From: Pseudoduganella aquatica
Lineage (GTDB): Bacteria > Pseudomonadota > Gammaproteobacteria > Burkholderiales > Burkholderiaceae_D
Direction of reading: 5' to 3'
Assembly: GCF_009857595.1 (NCBI RefSeq)
Contig: NZ_WWCU01000014.1
Coordinates: 62,001-126,000, forward strand
Length of the DNA stretch: 64,000 nucleotides
Positions 17,261-25,420 of this stretch are shown here, in pieces; the stretch's first letter is position 1, and each line of letters begins with the position of its first letter. A model generated the notes under the pieces. That model did not search any database. It was not told the DNA's origin and saw only the letters and a program-made list of their open reading frames with translations. The translations under genes were made by a program, and so were the position numbers.

Positions 17261-18385
17261 ATGAAAAAGCTGCCGCTCATATCCCTGTTGTTCCTCAGCG
17301 CCTGCAGCATGCCCTACCGGCCGGCGCAGTTCATCGAGCCGGCTGCGGCTTTCCCCGGATTGGCCCACTTCCTTGCGCAGGCGCCCGGCCACCAGGTCGA
17401 CGTGCTGCTGGTGCACGGCATGTGCACGCACGACGCGAGCTGGGCCACGGAGACCGTGCAGCAGCTGAGCAGCGCGCTGGCCGCCAACCTGCCGCCGCCC
17501 GCCCCTGCGGCCCGCGCCCAGGCCGGAACCGGCGCCCCGCAGATCGAGATCATTCCCGCTGTGGTGCCCACCGGGGACGGCGCCATCCGCTTCCAGTCGC
17601 TGATCTGGTCGCCGCTGACCACACCGCTCAAGCAGCAGCTGTGCTACGACCAGAGCGAAAAATCCCCCATCTGCCAGGGCAGCCCGCCCTACACGCCGCA
17701 GCGCGCCAGCATCAACGCCAAAGTGAAAGACCTGCTGATGGACGACTGCCTGCCGGACGCGCTGATCTACCAGGGCGTGGCGCGCGGCCAGATCCAGCAG
17801 CGCATGCGCGAGGCGGTGATGCGCGCCACGGCAGGCGCGGCGCCGGACGCGCCGCTGGTGGTGATCTCGGAAAGCCTGGGCAGCAAGATCCTGTTCGACA
17901 CGCTGGGCAGCATGCTGGACGAGCGCAGCGCCACGCCGGACGCGCGGCGCGCATCCGAAGCCGCCCAGCAGACGCTGGACCGCATGGCTTATCTGGTGAT
18001 GGCGGCCAACCAGATCCCCATACTGGGCCTGGCCGACCAGGATCTGCCGCTGGAAGTCGGCCGCCGCGCGCTGCCGCAGGACAGCCTGCAGCGCGTGCTG
18101 GGACGGCGCGGCGCGCGGCTTGCCGCCGCACCGGGCGCGGCGCCGGCGCTGTCCGGCCTGACGCTGGTCGCGTTTACCGACCCGAACGATCTGCTGTCTT
18201 ATACGCTGCTGAAGGAGAAGTACGAACGCCCCGGGGTGGCGGTGCACAATGTGCTGGTGTCCAATGCGCGCAGCTGGTTCGGGGCGTTGGAAAACCCGGT
18301 CGATGCGCATGTGCGCTATCTGGACAATCCGGATGTGGGACGCCTTATTGCGTGCGGAGAGCCGAAAAGCCAGCTTTGCCGGTAA
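17261..18385 (+). CDS. Lipoprotein with alpha/beta-hydrolase (esterase-like) fold
   Basis: Protein of 374 residues with a lipoprotein signal peptide (MKKLPLISLLFLSACSMPYR; lipobox LSACS). The first strand and loop VDVLLVHGMCTHDASWA resemble the oxyanion-hole region of alpha/beta hydrolases. SESLGSKILFDTLG supplies a G/S-x-S-x-G-like nucleophile (Ser in SLG), and FTDPNDLLSYTL a possible acid. Four cysteines lie in the mature part. Substrate unknown. It follows the TonB receptor by 87 bases, but the hairpin between them suggests separate control. Confidence 0.75.
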   Translation: MKKLPLISLLFLSACSMPYRPAQFIEPAAAFPGLAHFLAQAPGHQVDVLLVHGMCTHDASWATETVQQLSSALAANLPPPAPAARAQAGTGAPQIEIIPAVVPTGDGAIRFQSLIWSPLTTPLKQQLCYDQSEKSPICQGSPPYTPQRASINAKVKDLLMDDCLPDALIYQGVARGQIQQRMREAVMRATAGAAPDAPLVVISESLGSKILFDTLGSMLDERSATPDARRASEAAQQTLDRMAYLVMAANQIPILGLADQDLPLEVGRRALPQDSLQRVLGRRGARLAAAPGAAPALSGLTLVAFTDPNDLLSYTLLKEKYERPGVAVHNVLVSNARSWFGALENPVDAHVRYLDNPDVGRLIACGEPKSQLCR

Positions 18386-18402
18386 GGGGCGCTGGCGGCT
18401 CT

Positions 18403-18438
18403 GGCGGGTTACGCACTGGCGTGCTAACCCGCCCTACG
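18403..18438. repeat. REP half-element, copy 3 (single hairpin)
   Basis: One hairpin only: GGCGGGTTACG, a short loop region, then CTAACCCGCCCTACG. It lies between the convergent lipoprotein and TRAP binding protein genes. The partner hairpin seen in the other copies is missing. Confidence 0.85.
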
Positions 18439-18476
18439 GTTCCCGGGCGCTTTGGGCCCCGGGCCGCCATGCCTGC

Positions 18477-19565
18477 TTACTTGCCCCGGCCCGCGCTGAT
18501 GAGGAAGTTCTGCATCGTCGCTTCGGCCACCGAAGCCCACTGGTTCTGGTCCTGGCGGAACTTCTTCCACGGCTCGTAGATCTTGGCGAACTTGGCGTTC
18601 TTCGCGGCTTCCTCGTTCATGACATCGTTGGCGGCCTTGTAGCAGGCGTCCATCATGTCTTTCGGGAAGTTGCGCAGCTTCACGCCGCTCTTCAGCAGGC
18701 GCGCCAGCGCGGTCGGGTTGCGGAAGTCGTACTCGGCCTGCATCACCACGTGCGCTTCGTAGCTGGCCGCCTCGATCGCCGCCTGGTATTCCTTGGGCAG
18801 CTTTTCCCATTCCTTGATGCTCACGTAGAACGAGAACGAGGCGCCCGCTTCCCACCAGCCCGGCGCGTAGTAGAACGGCGCCACCTTGTGGAAGCCCAGC
18901 TTTTCATCGTCATACGGACCGACCCATTCGGCCGCGTCGATGGTGCCTTTTTCCAGCGCGGGATAGATGTCGCCGCCGGCCAGCTGCTGCGGCACCAGGC
19001 CCAGGCGCTCCAGCACCTTGCCCGCAAAGCCGCCCACGCGCATCTTGGTGCCTTTCAGGTCGGCCACGGATTTGACTTCCTTGCGGAACCAGCCGCCCAT
19101 CTGCGTGCCGGAGTTCCCGCCCAGGAAGTTGATGATGCCGTAGCCCTTGAAGAACTCGCGGGTCAGCTCGCGGCCGCCGCCCTGGTCGTACCAGGCGGTG
19201 TGCTGGCGCGAGGTCAGGCCGAAGGGCACGGCGCAGTCGAAGGCGAAAGTGGCGTCCTTGCCGAAGTAGTAGTACGAGGCGCTGTGGCCGCACTCGACGG
19301 TGCCCGCTTGCACCGCGTCCATCACCTGCAGGCCGGGCACGATTTCGCCGCCGGCAAACGAGCGGATATTGAACTTGCCGCCGGTGAGCTGGGAGACGCG
19401 CTTGGTGAAGGTATCGGCTGCGCCGAAGATGGTGTCCAGCGATTTGGGGAAGCTGGACGCCAGGCGCCAGTTAATCGTGGGCAGGGACTGCGCCAGGGCC
19501 GGCGCGGCGATCACGCCTGCGGTGGCGCCGGCTGCGGCCTTGGTAATGAATGAACGGCGTTCCAT
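18477..19565 (-). CDS. TRAP transporter solute-binding protein, DctP/TakP type (paralogue 2)
   Basis: Periplasmic binding protein of 362 residues, the same length as the paralogue at 12378. The TAT-type N-terminus is MERRSFITKAAAGATAGVIAAPALAQ. Conserved segments are INWRLASSFPKSLDTIFGAAD, GGWFRKEVKSVADLKGTKMRV, GTIDAAEWVGPYDDEKLGFH and YAPGWWEAGASFSFY. The C-terminus FRQDQNQWASVAEATMQNFLI nearly repeats that of paralogue 1. No membrane permease genes are nearby. An AAGGAGA ribosome binding site precedes the ATG. Confidence 0.92.
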   Translation of the reverse strand: MERRSFITKAAAGATAGVIAAPALAQSLPTINWRLASSFPKSLDTIFGAADTFTKRVSQLTGGKFNIRSFAGGEIVPGLQVMDAVQAGTVECGHSASYYYFGKDATFAFDCAVPFGLTSRQHTAWYDQGGGRELTREFFKGYGIINFLGGNSGTQMGGWFRKEVKSVADLKGTKMRVGGFAGKVLERLGLVPQQLAGGDIYPALEKGTIDAAEWVGPYDDEKLGFHKVAPFYYAPGWWEAGASFSFYVSIKEWEKLPKEYQAAIEAASYEAHVVMQAEYDFRNPTALARLLKSGVKLRNFPKDMMDACYKAANDVMNEEAAKNAKFAKIYEPWKKFRQDQNQWASVAEATMQNFLISAGRGK

Positions 19566-19637
19566 ACATTGTCTCCTTGGTTTTTTGATATGCCGAAGAC
19601 AGTGTATGGAAACATGGCTATGCTTGCAACGAAAAAA

Positions 19638-20990
19638 TTAGCCTCCCGCAACAACCATTTTTTCGATCAGGATGGAGCCGGTTTGCTTGGTGCCGCGCAC
19701 CAGCACGTCCGCGCCGATGCCGACGATTTGCTGGAACATTTCCTTCATATTGCCGGCTATGGTGATCTCCTCCACCGGGTACTGGATCACGCCGTTTTCC
19801 ACCCAGTAGCCGGACGCGCCGCGCGAATAGTCGCCGGTGACGTAGTTGGTGCCCTGGCCCATCAGCTCGGTCACCAGCAGGCCGGTGCCCATCTTTTTGA
19901 GCATGGCCGCGAAATCGTCGTTTTTCTTCGTCAGCGAGGACGTCAGCGACAGGTTGTGCGAACCGCCCGCATTGCCGGTGGTTTTCATGCCCAGCTTGCG
20001 CGCCGAGTAGGTGGACAGGAAATAGCCCTGCACCACGCCGTCCTTGACCACGTCGCGGCGCTGGGTGCGCACGCCTTCCTCGTCGAACGGCGCCGAGCCA
20101 ACCGCGCCGATCACGTGCGGATCTTCGTCGATCTGGATATGGGACGGGAACACCGACTTGCCCAGGCTGTCGAGCAGGAAGGTGGACTTGCGGTACAGCG
20201 CGCCGCCGGAAGTGGCTTGCACGAAGGCGCCCAGCAGGCCGGCGGCCAGCGGCGCCTCGAACAGCACCGGGCAGGTGCGGGTGTCGAGCTTGCGCGCGTT
20301 CAGGCGGGCCAGCGCGCGTTCGGCGGCGTAGCGGCCGATGGCTTCCGGCGCGGCCATCTTGGCGGCGTCGCGCACGGAGCTGTACCAGTCGTCGCGCTGC
20401 ATCTTGGCGCCCTTGCCGGCAATCGGCGCCACCGACAGGGTGTGGCGCGAATACGGGTAGCCGCCGATAAAGCCGCGCGAGTTGGCCGACACGAAGTGCG
20501 ACTGCTGCACGTGCACGCCGGCGCCTTCGCTATTGGTGATGCGCGGATCCACCGCGAAGGCGGCCGCTTCGGCGCGCTGCGCCAGCGCCACCGCTTCTTC
20601 GGTGGAGATCAGCCACGGGTAGTACAGCTGCAGGTCGCGCGGGTTCTTTTCCAGCATGTCCTCGTCGGCCAGGCCGGCGCAGTCGTCGTCGGCCGTGAAG
20701 TTGGCGATGTTGTAGGCCGCGTCCACGGTGGCGCGCAACGAGGCGGCCGAAAAATCGGACGTGCTGGCGTTGCCGCGCTTCTTGCCGATGAACACGGTCA
20801 CGCCCAGGCCCTTGTCGCGGTTCTGCTCGATGGTTTCGATTTTGGCCTTGCGCACAGAGACGGACAAGCCGCTGCCCTCGCTGATCTCGACGGCGGCATC
20901 GGTGCCGCCCTTTTCGCGCGCATACGCCAAAACGTCGCGTGCAAGCTGCTTCAATTGATCTTGGCTGTGGCTGAATGCGGAGTCGCTCAT
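19638..20990 (-). CDS. pmbA: Metalloprotease PmbA/TldE
   Basis: TldD/PmbA family protein (450 residues) that with TldD processes peptides such as microcin precursors and degrades labile antitoxins in E. coli. Visible features are DAAVEISEGSGLSVSVRKAKIETIEQNRDKGLGVTVFIGKKRG near the N-terminus and the C-terminal GQGTNYVTGDYSRGASGYWVENGVIQYPVEEITIAGNMKEMF. It lacks the HExxxH of TldD, as expected for the PmbA partner. The frame opens at 21029, but the ATG at 20990 (MSDSAFSHSQ) fits the family. It is divergent from darP/yjgA, a conserved arrangement in proteobacteria. Confidence 0.95.
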   Translation of the reverse strand: MSDSAFSHSQDQLKQLARDVLAYAREKGGTDAAVEISEGSGLSVSVRKAKIETIEQNRDKGLGVTVFIGKKRGNASTSDFSAASLRATVDAAYNIANFTADDDCAGLADEDMLEKNPRDLQLYYPWLISTEEAVALAQRAEAAAFAVDPRITNSEGAGVHVQQSHFVSANSRGFIGGYPYSRHTLSVAPIAGKGAKMQRDDWYSSVRDAAKMAAPEAIGRYAAERALARLNARKLDTRTCPVLFEAPLAAGLLGAFVQATSGGALYRKSTFLLDSLGKSVFPSHIQIDEDPHVIGAVGSAPFDEEGVRTQRRDVVKDGVVQGYFLSTYSARKLGMKTTGNAGGSHNLSLTSSLTKKNDDFAAMLKKMGTGLLVTELMGQGTNYVTGDYSRGASGYWVENGVIQYPVEEITIAGNMKEMFQQIVGIGADVLVRGTKQTGSILIEKMVVAGG

Positions 20991-21082
20991 GTGGTGTTTT
21001 CTTCGGGTAGCCGGTAAAACAGTTATCATAGCAGTCGTTTACAGTTTTTACAGGCCGGGTTTAGCCCGGCCTCACAGTTATC

Positions 21083-21688
21083 ATGCCAAATGCAAACCGG
21101 GGCGCCGTCGGCTTCAAATCCTCCGAATTCGAACAAGAATACGAGCGCCCGTCCAAAACCGAAATGAAGCGCCAGTCCGACGCCCTGCAGGCGCTCGGCG
21201 CCGAGCTGGTGGACGCCCCGCGCGACCGCGTCAAGCGCGTCCCTATGCCAGAGGACGTGAAAGAGGCCATCCTGACTTGCCAAAGTATCACTAATCACGA
21301 AGGCCGCCGCCGCGCGATGCAGTTCGTGGGCAAGAAGATGCGCACCCTGGACGAGGAAGAAGTGGCCATCATCCAGCGCACCATCGAGGGCTGGAAAGGC
21401 GCGTCCAAGGCCGATACGGCTGCGATGCACGCGCTGGAACGCCGCCGCGACAAGCTGCTGGCCGACGACAACGCGCTCACCACGCTGCTGTCGGAAAACC
21501 CGGAACTGGACGTGCAGCACCTGCGCACCCTGATCCGCAACGCCCGCAAAGAGCAGGCCGAGAACAAGCCGCCCAAGGCTTACCGCGAAATCTTCCAGAT
21601 CCTGAAGCAGATCGACGCCAAAAACCGCAAGGCCAAGGCTGACGATGCTAAAGCCGAGGATGAGGACAGCGAAGAAGATGACGAGTGA
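21083..21688 (+). CDS. darP: Ribosome-associated protein DarP/YjgA (DUF615)
   Basis: Protein of 201 residues that in E. coli joins late 50S assembly intermediates. The family segment RPSKTEMKRQSDALQALGAELV and the following ITNHEGRRRAMQFVGKKMRTLDEEEVAIIQRTIE are present. The C-terminus is a highly charged, acidic tail (KADDAKAEDEDSEEDDE). It overlaps the downstream mog-like gene by 11 bases and is divergent from pmbA. Confidence 0.93.
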   Translation: MPNANRGAVGFKSSEFEQEYERPSKTEMKRQSDALQALGAELVDAPRDRVKRVPMPEDVKEAILTCQSITNHEGRRRAMQFVGKKMRTLDEEEVAIIQRTIEGWKGASKADTAAMHALERRRDKLLADDNALTTLLSENPELDVQHLRTLIRNARKEQAENKPPKAYREIFQILKQIDAKNRKAKADDAKAEDEDSEEDDE

Positions 21689-22289
21689 TGTCTTAGTCAT
21701 TGGCCTGGTGTCGGTCTCGGACCGCGCCAGCGGCGGCGTCTATGAAGACAAGGGCCTGCCTGCGCTGCAGGAATGGCTGGCGTCCGCGCTGACTACGCCC
21801 TTCCGCGTCGAAACCCGCTTGATTCCGGACGAGCGCGCGCAGATCGAAGCCACGCTGGTGGAGCTGGTCGATACCGCGCGCTGCCACCTGGTGCTGACCA
21901 CCGGCGGCACCGGTCCCTCGCGCCGCGACGTTACGCCGGAGGCCACGCTGGCCATCGGCACCAAGGAAATGCCCGGCTTCGGCGAGCAGATGCGCCAGAT
22001 CAGCCTGGCCTTCGTGCCGACAGCCATCCTGTCGCGCCAGACCGCCGTGATCCGGGAAATCGCGGGTTTGGGTGAACCTCACGCCGCGCTGGTGATGAAC
22101 CTCCCGGGCCAGCCGAAAGCCATCAAGGAAACCCTGGAAGGCCTGAAGGACGCCGACGGCAAGCAGCTGGTGGGCGGCATCTTCGCGGCCGTGCCCTACT
22201 GCGTGGACCTGATCGGCGGCCCCTACATGGAAACCAATCCGGCGGTATGCAAGGCATTCCGCCCCAAATCGGCTATCAAGCCTGCCTGA
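21678..22289 (+). CDS. mog: Molybdopterin adenylyltransferase (Mog-like)
   Basis: MoaB/Mog-fold protein of 203 residues that adenylylates molybdopterin before molybdenum insertion. The family signature LVLTTGGTGPSRRDVTPEATLAI is clear, preceded by GLVSVSDRASGGVYEDKG and followed by the MNLPGQPKAIKETL segment. The start at 21678 (MTSDVLVIGLVS) lies within the end of darP, in another frame, suggesting coupling; the frame remains open to 21645. Confidence 0.93.
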   Translation: MTSDVLVIGLVSVSDRASGGVYEDKGLPALQEWLASALTTPFRVETRLIPDERAQIEATLVELVDTARCHLVLTTGGTGPSRRDVTPEATLAIGTKEMPGFGEQMRQISLAFVPTAILSRQTAVIREIAGLGEPHAALVMNLPGQPKAIKETLEGLKDADGKQLVGGIFAAVPYCVDLIGGPYMETNPAVCKAFRPKSAIKPA

Positions 22290-22300
22290 GGATCGCATTG

Positions 22301-22978
22301 ATGACTGACATGACTGCACTGCTGGATAACATCGAAATCGAATCGGGCGCCAACCCGACCGTGTCCATCATCTGGATGCACGGCCTCGGCGCCGACGGCA
22401 ACGACTTCGTGCCCATGGTGAATGAGCTGGACCTGGACGGCCTGCCCGCCATCCGCTTCATCTTCCCGCACGCGAACACCATGCCGGTGACCATCAACAA
22501 CGGCTACGTGATGCGCGCCTGGTACGACATCGTCAACACCGACCTGGGCCGCCAGGAAGACGAAAAAGGCCTGCGCGCCTCGCAGCTGCAAGTGGAAGCG
22601 CTGATCGCGCGCGAAAAAGCGCGCGGCATTCCGGCCAGCCGCATTATCCTGGCCGGCTTCTCGCAAGGCTGCGCCATGACTCTGCAGACCGGCTTGCGCC
22701 ATCCTGAAAAGCTGGCCGGTTTGATGTGCCTGTCGGGCTACGTGCCGCTGGCCGACAAGACCGAAGCCGAGCGCAGCGAAGCCAGCCTGGCCACGCCTGT
22801 CTTCATGGTACACGGCCGCATGGACCCGGTGATCCCGGTGGCGCGCGCCGAAGCCTCGCGCGACCTGCTGGTCAAGCTGGGCTACCAGGTGGAATGGCAC
22901 GACTACTACATGCAGCATTCGCTGTGCCAGGAAGAAGTCACGCACATCAGCGCGTGGCTGAAGAAAGTGCTGGCCTGA
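22301..22978 (+). CDS. Carboxylesterase/phospholipase, alpha/beta hydrolase
   Basis: Cytoplasmic esterase of 225 residues related to P. fluorescens carboxylesterase EstB and acyl-protein thioesterases. Oxyanion motif HGLGADGNDF (residues 27-36), nucleophile Ser121 in GFSQG, acid Asp in HGRMDPVIP and catalytic His in YYMQHSLCQEE. The ATG at 22301 (MTDMTALLDN) is used; the frame is open from 22247. It follows mog by 11 bases and may share its transcript. Confidence 0.92.
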   Translation: MTDMTALLDNIEIESGANPTVSIIWMHGLGADGNDFVPMVNELDLDGLPAIRFIFPHANTMPVTINNGYVMRAWYDIVNTDLGRQEDEKGLRASQLQVEALIAREKARGIPASRIILAGFSQGCAMTLQTGLRHPEKLAGLMCLSGYVPLADKTEAERSEASLATPVFMVHGRMDPVIPVARAEASRDLLVKLGYQVEWHDYYMQHSLCQEEVTHISAWLKKVLA

Positions 22979-22991
22979 GTTTAAAAGGGCC

Positions 22992-23873
22992 ATGATGTTT
23001 GCGGGCATACGCTTACTGACGCTGCTGCCCGGCGCGGCCACGCTGCTGCTTGCAGTTTCCGCCACGGCCGCCACCGGCACGGCGGCGCCGAAATCAGCAG
23101 CGCCGGCGCCCTGGTGCGACCGGCTGGCGGACCGCCTGCCCAAAGTCTCGGCGGCTGCCTGCCGCGAGAGCGCCGTGGTACCCAGCGGCGCCAAATCCAA
23201 TCTCGGCTTCCCCATACTTGAACGCGACATCGCCGCGAGCGCGCCTGCCGGCACGGGCGCGGCCCCGCTGCGCGTGCTGCTGCTGGGTGGCATCCACGGC
23301 GACGAACTCACCGCATCGGCCCTGGTGTTCCACTGGCTGAAGCAGATGGACACGCCGGCCGCGCAAAGCCTGCAATGGAAGGTGGCGCCGCTGGTCAATC
23401 CGGACGGCCTGCTGGCCGCCAAGCCGCAGCGCGTGAACGCGCGCGGCGTGGACCTGAACCGCAACTTCCCCACGCCCGGCTGGCAGCAGGAAGCGCCGCG
23501 CTACTGGGCCAAGGCCACGCGCAGCGACCCGCGCCGCTTCCCCGGCAAAAAGCCGCTGTCCGAGCCGGAAAGCCGCTGGGTCAACGACGCCATCGAGCGC
23601 TTCCAGCCGGACCTCATCGTCTCCGTGCACGCGCCCTACGGCGTGCTGGATTTCGACGGCAAGCCGGAACCGCCACGCAGCTTCGGCCACCTGTCCTACC
23701 GCCCGGTGGGCGTCTATCCCGGCTCGCTGGGCAACTACAGCGGCCGGCACAAGCAGGTGCCGGTGATCACCATCGAGCTGCCGCACGCGCAGGCCCTGCC
23801 GCCGGACGCCGAAATCGAGCGCATCTGGCGCGACATGCTGCTCTGGATACAGCGCAACGTCACGCCTGCCTGA
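22992..23873 (+). CDS. Secreted M14 peptidase, murein tripeptide amidase (MpaA)-like
   Basis: Protein of 293 residues with a signal peptide (about residues 1-27, ending SATAATG). Zinc ligands are His102 and Glu105 in GGIHGDELTASALVF, with the third His in IVSVHAPYG. Substrate-binding residues occur in RGVDLNRNFPTPGW, and the catalytic glutamate in VITIELPHA. The closest family known to me is MpaA, which cleaves the gamma-glutamyl-diaminopimelate bond of murein peptides. Unlike cytoplasmic E. coli MpaA this protein appears exported. It lies 13 bases after the esterase gene. Confidence 0.83.
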   Translation: MMFAGIRLLTLLPGAATLLLAVSATAATGTAAPKSAAPAPWCDRLADRLPKVSAAACRESAVVPSGAKSNLGFPILERDIAASAPAGTGAAPLRVLLLGGIHGDELTASALVFHWLKQMDTPAAQSLQWKVAPLVNPDGLLAAKPQRVNARGVDLNRNFPTPGWQQEAPRYWAKATRSDPRRFPGKKPLSEPESRWVNDAIERFQPDLIVSVHAPYGVLDFDGKPEPPRSFGHLSYRPVGVYPGSLGNYSGRHKQVPVITIELPHAQALPPDAEIERIWRDMLLWIQRNVTPA

Positions 23874-23883
23874 CAGCCCTGCG

Positions 23884-24435
23884 CTACGGCAGCGGCGCCG
23901 CGCTGGACGGCGGCGCGGGCGTCTGCGCCGCATTCATCAGCATGGCCAGGAAAGTGTAGTAGCCGTTCAACCCCATCAGATCGACCACGCCGTGCTCGCC
24001 AAACAGCGCCAGCGCCGCGTTGTAGGTCGCGTCGCTCACGCGCTTGTTGCGCTGCAGCTCCACGCAGAAGTCGTGCACCAGCGCCTCCCCGTGCGTCATG
24101 GCGGCGGGACGCCGGCCTGCGGCGATGGCCTCCACCATGGCGGGGCTGATGCCCTCCTCCATGGCGATGGGCGCATGGATCGCCCACTCCACCTGCTGGT
24201 CCCACTGCCGCGCCGTCACCAGGATGGCCAGCTCGGACAAGCGCGTGCCGATGGCGCTGCGGTAGCGCAGATACTCGCCCATCTGCTGCGCAGCGGACAT
24301 CAGCTCGGGACTGCGTATCAAGGGCACGAAAGGGCCGTACAAGGCGCCGCGCGGGCCGTCTATCACGGCCTGCGCCACCGCTTGCTGGGCAGCGTTCAAT
24401 TGCTCGAGAGGGATGGGAGGCAGGCGGTCGGTCAT
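23884..24435 (-). CDS. Carboxymuconolactone decarboxylase/AhpD-like protein
   Basis: All-helical protein of 183 residues. The core LSELAILVTARQWDQQVEWAIHAPIAMEEGISPAMVEAIAAG matches the carboxymuconolactone decarboxylase family, but the CxxC pair of AhpD peroxidase partners is absent, so redox activity is doubtful. NGYYTFLAMLMNA at the C-terminus is typical. The start at 24435 (MTDRLPPIPLEQL) is inferred; the frame is open to 24483 and no clear ribosome binding site favours either. Convergent with the M14 gene. Confidence 0.8.
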   Translation of the reverse strand: MTDRLPPIPLEQLNAAQQAVAQAVIDGPRGALYGPFVPLIRSPELMSAAQQMGEYLRYRSAIGTRLSELAILVTARQWDQQVEWAIHAPIAMEEGISPAMVEAIAAGRRPAAMTHGEALVHDFCVELQRNKRVSDATYNAALALFGEHGVVDLMGLNGYYTFLAMLMNAAQTPAPPSSAAPLP

Positions 24436-24518
24436 GGTGGCTGGGAGATCGTTGCGTTGGACAGAGTGTCCAGCAACTGCCATGGAAACGCAACCGGCGC
24501 GCCGCCTCCTGCGGATGC

Positions 24519-25142
24519 CTAGCGGCGTGCGCGGCGGCGCAGCAGGCCCGCGCCGGCCAGGCCCAGCGCCAGCAAGGCGGCGCTCGACGGCTCGGGCACA
24601 GTGCCGTACACGTCCAGCTTGGCCGAGATCAGGTTGAAGGTATCGGCGCCGGTACTCTGCTCGGCGAACCAGAGGTTGAAATTGTGGCTGCTGGAAATCA
24701 AGCTGAACACATCACTCTGTGCGCCGGAAATAATGAACGACTGGGTGGTGCTGCCATTGCCGCTGCCGGTATTGGTCATGTCGTACAGCGTGGCGCTACC
24801 CAGCGTGCCGGCGGCGGGGCGCATTCTCCAGTCTTCCGCCAGGATATTGCCGGTGTCGCTGAAGCTCAGCGTCAGGGTCAGGTGGTCGAGGCTCTTATAG
24901 CCCAGGTTGCTGAAGTTGAACAGGTCGCTGAAACGGTTGCAGCTGGACGGCGACGTGTCGCGCACCGTGATCGAGTTGGCATTGAGGGTGTCGCACGAAC
25001 CTACCCCAGTGCTGGCGGCGGAACCGCCAGCCGAGCCGTAGGCTTTGGAAATACTGCCCAGCTGGATGACGGCAGCGTTGGCGCTCAGTGCCGAGCAAGC
25101 CAGCAGCAGCGCTGGCAGGGAGAACTTCATGAATTTAAACAT
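24519..25142 (-). CDS. PEP-CTERM exosortase substrate protein
   Basis: Exported protein of about 208 residues with a Sec signal peptide (FMKFSLPALLLACSALSANA) and a canonical C-terminal sorting signal: VPEPSSAALLALGLAGAGLL followed by RRRARR. In known systems exosortase cleaves after this motif and the protein is attached or released together with exopolysaccharide. The mature part is rich in Ser, Thr, Gly and Asn with two cysteines. No exosortase or polysaccharide cluster is adjacent. Start codon uncertain among 25157, 25142 and 25130. Confidence 0.88.
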   Translation of the reverse strand: MFKFMKFSLPALLLACSALSANAAVIQLGSISKAYGSAGGSAASTGVGSCDTLNANSITVRDTSPSSCNRFSDLFNFSNLGYKSLDHLTLTLSFSDTGNILAEDWRMRPAAGTLGSATLYDMTNTGSGNGSTTQSFIISGAQSDVFSLISSSHNFNLWFAEQSTGADTFNLISAKLDVYGTVPEPSSAALLALGLAGAGLLRRRARR

Positions 25143-25420
25143 GTTGTCATCTTTCAATATTTTTAATGATCGGCCAAGGCCGGCAAATTGTTACTATTGC
25201 CTATAAAGCACTTTTCATGCCACTCCGGCAATATTAATTTCGCAAAGGGCATTTTTGTTTTTCTCAGGCACTTCTTGGCGGCCATGATAGGCCAGTGGTG
25301 TAAAGAATTCCGACAGTATCCCCGTGGGAACATTGTTAATTGCGCAGGGCAAGACAAAAATCAACAAGCCCGTACGCGCGGCGTTTTATCGTCGTCTTTC
25401 CTATCCACCGCGAGGACGAC

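Noticed and set aside
14966..18310. A very long minus-strand open frame (1114 codons) across the TonB receptor and lipoprotein genes
   Set aside because: It is antisense to two well-supported genes, has a composition rich in Arg, His, Gly and Ala typical of frame shadows in GC-rich DNA, and shows no domain.
23884..24435. AhpD-type alkylhydroperoxidase function for the carboxymuconolactone-decarboxylase-like protein
   Set aside because: The catalytic CxxC pair is absent.
25143..25420. Riboswitch or small RNA in the AT-rich gap before the aminotransferase gene
   Set aside because: No conserved riboswitch motif, strong stem or terminator was seen; it is probably only promoter sequence for two divergent genes.
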